NCBI RefSeq assembly: GCF_001641635.1
Contig: NZ_LUUB01000059.1
Location: 37,244-101,243, forward strand
Length of the DNA stretch: 64,000 nt
DNA from: Bradyrhizobium centrolobii
Lineage (GTDB): Bacteria; Pseudomonadota; Alphaproteobacteria; Rhizobiales; Xanthobacteraceae
Direction: 5' to 3'
Positions within the stretch are counted from its first letter, which is position 1, and each line of letters opens with the position of its first letter. The notes under the pieces are model-generated. The model made no database searches and was not told where the DNA came from. It saw nothing but the letters and a program-made list of their open reading frames with translations. Below, piece by piece: positions 28,053 through 35,989 of this stretch. The position numbers were made by a program, and so were the translations under genes.

Positions 28053-28546
28053 TGAAGCCTTTGCTGCCGGTTACGCCGCGGCCTCATAGCTCGCGCGCGT
28101 TTGGTGGAGAACACGTGCGGCAGGTGGCTCGAATAGTGTCCGGCACACCACGTATCGGCAGGCCGGTCACCGCGTAAGCCCGTGGGTCGTCTCGCGCGTA
28201 AGCAGACGCACAATGGCGTCAGTGCATCCGCATTCTTGCACGACGATACGACGGTTCTATGCGTCATGGCTAGGAGTCCTTCAGTGGGCGGTGCCGGATG
28301 CCGTCCGCCTTTTCAAGGCTCGTGCCACCTCCGATAACTCAGTTTCAAAGTCTATTTTCTCCGCGACGCTCGTCGTGGATATGACAGCGCGTCTCAAATC
28401 CGACATTCCGCATCGAAGGCGGTGAACCTCCCAACACGTAAGCTCGCAGAGATCCACCTACCAACCTTTGTAGTTGATCCAGCTTAAGGGGCACGTCCAT
28501 TCTGATCGCGCCAACTCTTGTCCGGGTCACGTCCGAGGAGCATCGC
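28053..28546. other. Divergent intergenic region, MATE/GNAT
   Basis: About 490 bases between divergent starts; should contain the promoters of both. No sigma54 signature, riboswitch or shared palindrome was recognised. Confidence 0.4.
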
Positions 28547-29101
28547 GTGCGCCGTCAATCACACTCTGTTGTCAGCAAGCGCGGTGATCGATCCAATGAC
28601 TTGACATCTGACGAGGGCACCAACCTGGAATCGTTGTCTCGTGCTGATTATCGGCTGGTCGCTCATTTGACGCTTGACCGGGAGCAGGAGCAGTTTGCGG
28701 GCGCCCTCGATTTCGTATTCTCTGAGCTTCGGAATAGCTCGCGCCATGAACTCGAGCACCCGTTCTCCATTGTTGTGACCGGGGAGATTATTGGCTTCCT
28801 CGTCCTGCGTGAAAGAGAGGCGCTCCCCGAATGGGCGCCATCGGACGCGGTCACCTTGCATAGCTTTCGAGTTAGCCGCGAACGTCAGGGCAACGGCTAT
28901 GGCAGGTCGGCAGTGAGGCTAGCCGCTCAATGGCTCTCGACAAACCGACCATGCATCAATCGTCTCATGCTGAGCGTGAACCTGCGCAACGTCGCAGCTA
29001 GAGGGGCTTATCTGAAATGGGGTTTTCGTGACACAGGCGCGCTTTGCTCCGGACCAATCGGGCCCCAGAACATCCTTGAGTATGAGGTCGGTCTGAGATG
29101 A
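28547..29101 (+). CDS. GNAT-family N-acetyltransferase
   Basis: 184 residues from GTG 28547, chosen for GAGGAG seven bases upstream. The acetyl-CoA binding segment is FRVSRERQGNGYGRSAVRLAAQWL (R-Q-G-x-G/A pattern), followed by LMLSVNLRNVAARGAYLKWGF, the usual beta-5/alpha-4 signature. Such enzymes acetylate amines of small molecules or proteins. It diverges from the MATE gene and precedes the SbnA/CysK-like gene; a role in modifying or detoxifying an amino compound is possible but unproven. Confidence 0.82.
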   Translation: MRRQSHSVVSKRGDRSNDLTSDEGTNLESLSRADYRLVAHLTLDREQEQFAGALDFVFSELRNSSRHELEHPFSIVVTGEIIGFLVLREREALPEWAPSDAVTLHSFRVSRERQGNGYGRSAVRLAAQWLSTNRPCINRLMLSVNLRNVAARGAYLKWGFRDTGALCSGPIGPQNILEYEVGLR

Positions 29102-29377
29102 CGATCACTACTGCCGTTTGAGCGCTGCAGTTGCGCGTGCGCGAGGGCTTCGCATCTGTTCGTCGCAATTATCTCCCCACAACGTTTCTCGTACCCGGTC
29201 TTCGACCTTCGCCATCTCGCAACTCAATGATCAGCCCGTCTACAACAACTGATCCGGTCAATGTGCGGGTGTGTCGGAGGGATCGTTGCGGAAGCCATAT
29301 CAGCGTCAGCCTGATCGCGGCGCGGAAGGCCCTTCGCGGCGTCTTAGTCTTTGTTGGAAAGCGGTTGGAGAAGCTTG

Positions 29378-30424
29378 ATGCTGCCCACGACGGTAACTCA
29401 GTTGATAGGCCAGACGCCCGTAATGTCGATCGAAGTTCCCGACCAGGATGCCCGTTTGGTGCTAAAGCTGGAAAAGAACAACCCTGGCGGTTCGATGAAA
29501 GACCGTATGGCGCGAAGCATGGTTGTCGCCGCCCTTGAAGACGGTCGCCTCACTCCAGGCGGCACGATCATTGAATCGTCTTCTGGAAATACCGGTACAG
29601 GACTCGCACTCGCGGCGTTAGAATTCGGCCTGCAGTTCATTGCCATCGTCGACCATCATGCCGCTCCCGACAAGATTCGTACAATGCGGTCACTGGGCGC
29701 GGAGATTCGCTACGCAGAGGGAGATTTTGCCGAGGACGAGGTCGCGATCGTGGAGCGGCAGCGGATAGCGGAACATCTCGCAGCCCAACTGCCCGGCGCT
29801 GTGTTCATGAATCAGTGGGACAATCCAGCAAATCCGAAGGGCTATGCCGGTCTTGTCGAAGAATTGGTTGCTCAGCTTTCGGATGGTATCGATGCGTTCG
29901 TAGCATGCGTCGGTACAGGCGGATCTATAACCGGCGTTGCGCAAGGGCTCAAGCGGCACAATCCGACGATACGCACACTCGGCGTGGAGCCGGCCGGCTC
30001 CATAGTGTTCGGCACGGCAGGGCATCCCTACTATCAGTCAGGCACTGGAACGCCGGCTGGCAAGGACATCGGCAAGGTATTGGACTATGGGTGCATCGAC
30101 GAGGGGGTACAAGTTACTGACGTACAAGCCTTCGAAACGGCGCGCTATTTCGCTCGACGCAAGGGGCTTTTGGTCGGCGGATCGACCGGCGGCGCCATTT
30201 ACAAGGCGATGGAATTCATTGCGGCCGGCAAGCTGACCGGCACGGTCGTGACAATGGTTGCCGATGGCGGCGAGAAATATCTAAGCACGATTTTCGATGA
30301 CGAGTGGATGGCACAGCGCCACCTGCTCGATCCGGGAATCACAGCTCAGTTGGATGGCTGGCTCTTTGGAACTCGCAGCCGACATGAGATCGATCGCGCT
30401 CGTTCCTCGACAATGCTGACATGA
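29378..30424 (+). CDS. PLP-dependent cysteine synthase family enzyme (CysK/SbnA-like)
   Basis: 348 residues from ATG 29378 (GGAG eight bases upstream). Fold-type II PLP enzyme: LIGQTPVM at the start, lysine loop NNPGGSMKDRMA, SSSGNTGTGLA phosphate-side loop, VACVGTGGSITGVAQGLK phosphate loop and GSTGGAIYKA. NPGGSMKDR instead of NP-GSVKDR resembles SbnA, which uses O-phosphoserine to build 2,3-diaminopropionate precursors, and CBS-type enzymes. The C-terminal 40 residues are not conserved. A broken ParB/Srx (SbnI-like) gene about 1 kb downstream fits a phosphoserine-linked role. Confidence 0.85.
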   Translation: MLPTTVTQLIGQTPVMSIEVPDQDARLVLKLEKNNPGGSMKDRMARSMVVAALEDGRLTPGGTIIESSSGNTGTGLALAALEFGLQFIAIVDHHAAPDKIRTMRSLGAEIRYAEGDFAEDEVAIVERQRIAEHLAAQLPGAVFMNQWDNPANPKGYAGLVEELVAQLSDGIDAFVACVGTGGSITGVAQGLKRHNPTIRTLGVEPAGSIVFGTAGHPYYQSGTGTPAGKDIGKVLDYGCIDEGVQVTDVQAFETARYFARRKGLLVGGSTGGAIYKAMEFIAAGKLTGTVVTMVADGGEKYLSTIFDDEWMAQRHLLDPGITAQLDGWLFGTRSRHEIDRARSSTMLT

Positions 30425-30515
30425 CCATTCATTCGATTGATGGCCAAATCAGCGCCTTCGCGCATAGTTCTTGCTCCGGCATCAAACGCGGAGTGGAAGC
30501 AATCGGAGAAAGTTC

Positions 30516-31292
30516 GTGATCACCCCGCAACTGCGTGCTTCGAGATCTCTTCATGAGTCAGTCCGCCAAGAGACTCTGAATCGCATAAAGAATGGCACAT
30601 ATCTGCCGAACATCCCCATCCCGTCGACGGCGACGCTGAGCAGGGAGTTTGGCGTCAGTCCGATTACAATTAAGCGGGCCTTGCGCGACTTGCAGGCCAT
30701 CGGAGCGGTCACTGCGATCGCCGGCAAGGGTACCTTTGTTAAGGAACAAAGACGATCCCTGATTGATCTTAGTGACGGAATCGCATGTTGGGAAACGGCA
30801 AACATACGGCTGATATCTATTGCCAAGGAGAAGATATCTGATCCGGCAATGGAAATGTTCAACCCACCTGGTGACGCGATGCTCTGCGTGCGAAAGATGA
30901 TCTTTTTCGCCGGCGAGCCGCCGCTCGCGTACGATTTCACCTATCTGTCGCCGGATGTCGACGATGCCACCATTGATAAATTTGGGACGCGGCCAGTCAC
31001 TGAGGCGCTGGGCCGACATGGGATTCGAATCCGGAACATCTCTTACCTCATCGACGCGTCGACCGCAGCTCGACAAGTTGCGAAAGCATTCGCAATTCCA
31101 AATGGCTATCCAATGTTGCGGCGTCTGTATAAGATCACGACGACTAAGAAAGGCCTTACGATATTCGGCATTCTGCAAGCTCCTTTTGACCGACTTTCCT
31201 ATTCTTTGAATATCCAATCTGATACTAAGTTGCGACCCAAGCCGAAGCACGCCAGTGGGGCGCCGAGGCAGAAGGGCGTGATTGCACGGTAG
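30516..31292 (+). CDS. GntR-family regulator with UTRA domain (second paralogue)
   Basis: 258 residues from GTG 30516 (GGAG seven bases upstream). Same plan as the protein at 17755-18525: SLHESVRQETLNRIKNGTYLP, IPSTATLSREFGVSPITIKRALRDLQAIGAVTAIAGKGTFVKEQ and a UTRA part with AMLCVRKMIFFAGEPPLAYDFTYLS and GYPMLRRLYKIT. The recognition-helix segment (VSxITIKRALRDLQA) is nearly the same, so the two may bind similar operators. Placed after the CysK-like gene, which it may regulate. Confidence 0.9.
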   Translation: MITPQLRASRSLHESVRQETLNRIKNGTYLPNIPIPSTATLSREFGVSPITIKRALRDLQAIGAVTAIAGKGTFVKEQRRSLIDLSDGIACWETANIRLISIAKEKISDPAMEMFNPPGDAMLCVRKMIFFAGEPPLAYDFTYLSPDVDDATIDKFGTRPVTEALGRHGIRIRNISYLIDASTAARQVAKAFAIPNGYPMLRRLYKITTTKKGLTIFGILQAPFDRLSYSLNIQSDTKLRPKPKHASGAPRQKGVIAR

Positions 31293-31402
31293 ATCCACAA
31301 CACGACCTTCCAAATCCGAGCTGGATGGACCGTTAAGCAGTCAAACTCTCACTCGTTAAACTTGGACCCGGCGCCCGGCAGGGCTAAATGGCCCGCTGAT
31401 CG

Positions 31403-31814
31403 TCACTTCAGCTCATTAAGATCAACTGAGCAGGATGGCAGTGGAACGTGTAGGCGGTGTCGCGTCGTCTTGAATTTCATCAGATCGCCGGAGAGGCCGG
31501 CCTTGATGATCTGCTCCACGTCAACAGGCGTGCTATCGCGCCAATAGGTTACGTCCAAAATTTGGATCGTCATAAGAAAGCAGGACGCATGGAACAAGTG
31601 ACAAATTTAGCGTCGTGGCGCAGAAATGGCGATGGTGACCATCCATAATCACCGATTGACTGCATTCAACCAAGATCGGCTGTGTCCACCTTCCCTCTTC
31701 GGCGATTACCTGGGCCAGCATCTGAGCCCATTCAAGTTCGATCTCTTCGCTCGGTCTGAGCTGAGCAACCGGCAGTGTGACGATATTGTAGCTCGACATT
31801 GCCACGTCACCCAT
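31403..31814 (-). pseudogene. ParB/Srx-fold protein (SbnI/SerK-like), frameshifted
   Basis: The first frame (31814 down to 31533) gives LPVAQLRPSEEIELEWAQML, SVIMDGHHRHFCATTLNLSL and LLSYDDPNF, a ParB/sulfiredoxin-like fold with the DGHHR motif of free-serine kinases (SbnI, SerK). It then stops. The next frame (to 31403) continues VTYWRDSTPVDVEQIIKAGLS and ends KFKTTRHRLHVPLPS. Reading across, one extra T in the run TTTT (minus strand, PNF/ILD position) breaks the gene; restoring it gives about 136 residues. This is either a real mutation or a sequence error. Confidence 0.65.
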
Positions 31815-31926
31815 TCTCTGACCATCCCTGTGTTGATCTACATGCTGCAGTCAGGTTCTGCCGTGACGCCATCCATCACGACAACCGAGTCCTTCTTAGG
31901 CCGTGGCTGAACAAGAGGCACGTACC

Positions 31927-32375
31927 GTGCCAGACGCGAGGCCGCGGCTGCCGACCAGGTCACAGTTCGTGGCGTTGCTGCACGGTCAACTTTCGGGGGC
32001 GTCGGCGCTGCGCGAGATTGTGACGGGTCTCTTTCGAGCCATGAAGTGCGGCTTCCCCACCTCGGCGCAGCGCCTCGAATGACCCTGATGCCTCTGCCGA
32101 GGACATTGCCGGGCTCAAACGCCGGCGGTGGGCCATCGCGCGATCTTTCGCTGGGTCAAACAGACCTGAAGATCACACGTCTCGTCGGCACCTCCAAGAA
32201 TGCTGTGCGCATCCAGATCGCCGTCGCCCTGATCGCCTTTCTGCTGCTGTGCCTGGCCCAGGCCGCTGAGAAAGCCGTTCGAAGCCCGGTCGTCTTCGCC
32301 AGGCTCGTCCGCGCCAACCTCATGCACCGCAGATCAATCCAATACCTGCTTTCCCTCAACATCAGCCACAGATGA
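31927..32375 (+). pseudogene. Remnant of an IS4-family transposase
   Basis: The first part reads RSQFVALLHGQLSGASALREI, the N-terminal region of DUF4372/IS4-type transposases, and stops. After about 80 bases a second piece gives DLKITRLVGTSKNAVRIQIAVALIAFLLLCLAQAA, the C-terminal region. The catalytic middle is deleted, so this is an inactive relic. Confidence 0.75.
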
Positions 32376-32536
32376 GCCTCAGTCTAAGCGATTGCTCAAC
32401 CGGACAGCCGTGCCCAGCTCCCGAGATGCAGTATTCCTTCCCGCTCAACTGCTTTCGGTACTTTGCTGCGGCGAGAGGGGCCAAAGAGGAACGGAAACCG
32501 TGCTGCATGGCGACTCCCGAGCCAGAGCATCACAGC

Positions 32537-33778
32537 CTAAGCTGCAATGTGCACAGGGAGAGCAGAATAACCGTGCACAAAATTGGACGCAATTCGCTCA
32601 GGTTCGCCGACAACCTTGACCTCCAGCCGTGCATTCAAGAGTTCTTCCCAGAGAACTCTCAACTGCAGCTCCGCAAGATGTCGACCAACGCAGCGATGGA
32701 TGCCGAATCCGAACGAGAGATGCTGCCGCACGTTCTTGCGATCGATGATGAAGCTGTTGGCGTTCTCGATGACCTCTTCATCGCGGTTACCAGAGATGTA
32801 CCACATGACGACCTTGTCGCCCTTCCTGATTTGTTTCCCACCTATGATGATATCGGCAGCGGCGTTGCGGCGCATATGTGCGATGGGCGTCTGATATCGA
32901 ATGATCTCGGACACCGCGCTCGACACCAGATTGGGATTATCGCGTAATTTTCGCAGCTCGGAAGGGTTCTGGTTCATGAACAGGAGCCCCCCGGTAATCG
33001 AATTGCGCGTGGTGTCATTTCCCCCCACGATCAGCAAAATCAGATTTCCGAGGAACTCACTCGGCTCCATGTGGCGAGTTGCGGGCGAGTGCGCCATCAA
33101 GGAAATCAGATCGACGCGTGGCTCGGCATTAATGCGCTCCTTCCAAAGTCGCGTGAAATACTCCAAGCACTCGGACAAGATCGTGCTTCGCTTGTCCCAA
33201 CTGTCGATCGCATGGCCCATTTTCGGAGTTGTAACAGCTACGTCCGACCAATAGGTCAAAAGGCGCCGATCCTCAAATGGAAAGTCGAATAGCGTGGCGA
33301 GCATTTGCGTCGTCAACTCAATGGAGACCATGTCCACCCAATTGAAGTCATCGTTACGCGGCAAGCCGTCCAGAATCGTCCTGAGCCGACGGCGGATCAA
33401 GTTTTCGAGCTTCGTCAGGTTTTCCGGTGCGACTATCGGACTGACAGTATTGCGCTGCTCGCCATGCTTAGGAGGACCCATCTTGATGAAACTCTGAGTC
33501 CAGTGCTTGTCAGGTACGTCGACAATAGTGACACCCTGCTCCGACGAGAACGTTTTGTGATTTGTATCTACCGCTCCGATGTCTCGGTATTTCGTTAGGG
33601 ACCAATAGGGACCATAAGGGCTATCTTGGCAGTAGTGAACGGAATCCTCCATCCGCAACCGCTCGAAACACCCCCATATGCTGTCATCTTGAAAGCGCTT
33701 GGCTTCGCTTACATCCAGATTGCTCAGCGGTATATGACACGCATCACTGGCTCTACAGTCCGCCAATCGCGTTTCCAT
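32537..33778 (-). CDS. Cytochrome P450
   Basis: 413 residues from ATG 33778 (GGAG six bases upstream; a further in-frame ATG lies 54 bases earlier). Heme-binding loop HLSFGFGIHRCVGRHLAELQL with the axial Cys, I-helix LILLIVGGNDTTRNSITGG (Asp-Thr pair), and the K-helix as SEIIRYQTP, where the ExxR pair is intact. Bacterial class I P450 needing separate ferredoxin and reductase, neither of which is nearby. The QTPIAHMRRNAAADIIIGGKQIRKGDKVVMWY run resembles CYP153/CYP125-like hydroxylases. Substrate unknown. Confidence 0.93.
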   Translation of the reverse strand: METRLADCRASDACHIPLSNLDVSEAKRFQDDSIWGCFERLRMEDSVHYCQDSPYGPYWSLTKYRDIGAVDTNHKTFSSEQGVTIVDVPDKHWTQSFIKMGPPKHGEQRNTVSPIVAPENLTKLENLIRRRLRTILDGLPRNDDFNWVDMVSIELTTQMLATLFDFPFEDRRLLTYWSDVAVTTPKMGHAIDSWDKRSTILSECLEYFTRLWKERINAEPRVDLISLMAHSPATRHMEPSEFLGNLILLIVGGNDTTRNSITGGLLFMNQNPSELRKLRDNPNLVSSAVSEIIRYQTPIAHMRRNAAADIIIGGKQIRKGDKVVMWYISGNRDEEVIENANSFIIDRKNVRQHLSFGFGIHRCVGRHLAELQLRVLWEELLNARLEVKVVGEPERIASNFVHGYSALPVHIAA

Positions 33779-34826
33779 GATCGTCTCCGCAGATTTTTCT
33801 CTCAAGAGAAGGATCCACAGGCCGCCACTCATTGTTCGAGCTGCCGTGGCGTTTTGGTTGCGAGCAAGTCGTCGCGAACAGGTTATCCCAAACTGCAGGC
33901 TGCCCCCCCTACCATATCCAACAGTAAGGATCGCATTGACTTTCTAGGTGCTGTCTGGGCTGAGGTTGGAATCCTGAGTGGCGTAGTCTCCGACATCATG
34001 AGCTATCTGATTGCGCGGCAAGGTCAATCGGCTGGATCATGCAGGTTCACCGGAAGGTGTTGAACCAGACGCGAGCGCATCAAGGGAGGCGATCCCGGTG
34101 GAGGGGCCGATATACTCTCGGAACTCGCGCGAATCCACGGCACGCCAAAAAGCGCCACCGTGACCGCTAGGCACATCTGCGACATCATCGCGTTGCGTCC
34201 ACTGGCTCTGATCGTCGATGCACGATGCAGAAGTATCAGCATCTTCCGGCCACCCGCACCTTCGTGCGCGAACCCGCCGGCGTCGGCGCCCGGATTCGAG
34301 GTGGGCGTCAATTTGCAGCAGCGCTATTGAGACCCATCCGGTCCAGGCGGTGCAATTATCTCCCGAGGGTCCGGTAAGCTGTCGGACGGCCGAACCCGGG
34401 AACTCGCCGGCAGCCTAGTCCAGGCACCTATCGCAGGACTGGTCCGCGGTATTGCGCAGGACCGCGCGCGCCTTAGCGGCGTAAAGCCGCTGGGATCGAT
34501 CCACGCGAACGCCAGTCCTGCTGGACCGGCATGGATGGACGAGCTATCGGATGCATCGTCGTAACGGCGATCGAAAAAATCTCGCCCCCACCGGCAGTGT
34601 AAGCGGCAAGGAGACCCCGTCTGGCGGAGGGGATGAGCGATCGGCTATCGGGTGACGGCGGTGGACGAACCTGGGCGACCATCGCGGCACTGCTGCAGAC
34701 AGCGAAGATGAACAACGTCGATCCGCTCGCCTGGCTTGCTAACGGCTGGCCAAGCAGCGAAATCGACGCGCTTATGCCTTGGAACTACGCCGCCTGACGG
34801 GCTCAGCTTGCCGCTTACGTTCAGAT
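33779..34826. other. Gene-poor stretch upstream of the double-glycine peptide gene
   Basis: About 1 kb with only short frames lacking recognisable motifs; probably decayed insertion or coding material. Its right end adjoins the NifA-type site at 34827. Confidence 0.4.
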
Positions 34827-34842
34827 TGTCGCGTCCGCGACA
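34827..34842. promoter_or_regulatory. NifA-type upstream activator sequence
   Basis: TGT-CGCGTCCGCG-ACA, an exact TGT-N10-ACA match. It lies about 89 bases upstream of a TGGCACG sigma54 element, in the distance range used by NifA at nif and fix promoters. Confidence 0.65.
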
Positions 34843-34930
34843 CGGTGATGTTCGGGGGAGTGCCGATGCAACTCTCAATGAGCAATTGAATTAATGCAGG
34901 AAAATGTTTCTGGGGTTCTTCCTGCGCAGT

Positions 34931-34946
34931 TGGCACGACTTTTGAA
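34931..34946 (+). promoter_or_regulatory. Sigma54-like -24/-12 promoter
   Basis: TGGCACG-ACTT-TTGAA: the -24 half matches the consensus exactly and the spacing is right (GG, ten bases, then GA). The -12 dinucleotide is GA where GC is expected, one mismatch at an important position. Expected transcript start near 34957, 50 bases before the peptide gene. Confidence 0.55.
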
Positions 34947-35007
34947 TTTATCTGTCTGCGCGGCTATAGGAGCTGCTGAATGGAAGAGCGAGAGAGAGAG
35001 ACCAAGA

Positions 35008-35163
35008 ATGAAGAGCGATGTGTCAGCCCATGATCTAACCGGATTGACGCCTGAAGAAGCAATTGCAGTGTCGGGAGGAATGTTTTTGGGAATGTTTCCC
35101 GCAATTGTGGGGCTAGGATGCCTCATAATCGTTATTGTGGGAGCAGCCAAAGGGCGCGGTTAG
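35008..35163 (+). CDS. Double-glycine leader peptide (bacteriocin-like precursor)
   Basis: 51 codons; ATG 35008 follows GAGAGAGAGACCAAGA. Residues 1-24 form a leader ending LTPEEAIAVSGG, the hydrophilic helix plus Gly-Gly processing site cut by C39-peptidase ABC exporters. The predicted mature part is 27 residues, very hydrophobic and glycine-rich (MFLGMFPAIVGLGCLIIV then a basic tail AAKGRG), with one Cys, like small class II bacteriocins or microcins. A sigma54-like promoter and a NifA-type site precede it. No C39 transporter or immunity gene is in the window. Antimicrobial or signalling use is inference. Confidence 0.65.
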   Translation: MKSDVSAHDLTGLTPEEAIAVSGGMFLGMFPAIVGLGCLIIVIVGAAKGRG

Positions 35164-35517
35164 GGCATCAGTAGCGAACGGACGCGCGCCGTGGGGCACA
35201 TCTTGTCCTTGCTCCAACTTTTATCCAGTCCTGAGTTCGCTCTGGCTGATGGATTTAGCCGATTGGGCGGTGGTAGCGACGGGAGCTGGTGCGGAGCCAT
35301 CGGCATAGCGCAGCGCCAGATGCCGGCGCGGATGGAAGATGAAGCTGAACTCGGACTGGGGTCTTCCATCCGAGCTGCGAGTATGGTCGCGGGTCGTTGT
35401 AATCGGCCTGCCAGCATCCCAGCGCGACGCGGGCCTGGGCGCCCGCAGCCGGCCATTGATGGGGAAGACGGCCCCGCTCCCTCGGAGCCGGCGATATACC
35501 GGCGATCTACGGAACCG
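35164..35517. other. Stretch downstream of the peptide gene, nothing recognised
   Basis: Open frames on both strands without a recognised family. There is no obvious immunity protein (small membrane protein) for the preceding peptide. It ends at insertion-sequence debris. Confidence 0.4.
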
Positions 35518-35537
35518 TTAACAGGAGCAATTCACCA

Positions 35538-35579
35538 ATGGAAGCCGCGACGATTGGCTTGGACGTTTCGAAGCACGTC
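35538..35579 (+). pseudogene. 5' stub of an IS110-family transposase
   Basis: MEAATIGLDVSKHV, the conserved start of IS110/IS1111 transposases including the first catalytic Asp, cut off after 14 codons where IS3 sequence begins. Confidence 0.65.
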
Positions 35580-35772
35580 CGCGCTCGATGATCAGCCGGT
35601 CCAGTTCCCGAGCCACCCGGGAGCCAGACATCGAGGTGTCGGCCACCAACGCCAGGCACCCGCGCGTGCACTCGTCGACAACGATCAGCACGCGGAAGCG
35701 GCGGCCATCGGTGGGTTGATCCGAGACGAAGTCGAGCGACCGGCGGTCATTCGGCACTGTCGGCATCACCAT
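35580..35772 (-). pseudogene. Fragment of an IS3-family transposase (orfB)
   Basis: Minus-strand frame SLDFVSDQPTDGRRFRVLIV then DECTRGCLALVADTSMSG and ARELDRLIIERGR, the integrase-core segment of IS3 orfB with its DFV-D region. It is truncated on one side exactly at the IS110 stub, showing nested insertion and deletion. Confidence 0.75.
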
Positions 35773-35989
35773 CGGCGCCCTGGTCCCGAGCGCCCGCTTG
35801 CCCGGCAGTTCACGGTTTCGCCAGTAGTTAAAGGGAGAGACTGCGGTGCGATATTGCGCGCTTGTTGCTCAGTGTGGATTCTGGCCGTCTCCGCCGCGTT
35901 CAATAGTCTGTTCTTCGAAAACTGAAATTGATCGTGGTACGTCGGAAATGTTAAAAGCTCTCTTTCGGTCAAGCACGCGAGGCACGCCT

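Noticed and set aside
30593..30607. TGGCACATATCTGCC as a sigma54 promoter
   Set aside because: The GG-to-GC spacing is nine bases rather than ten and it lies inside the GntR coding sequence.
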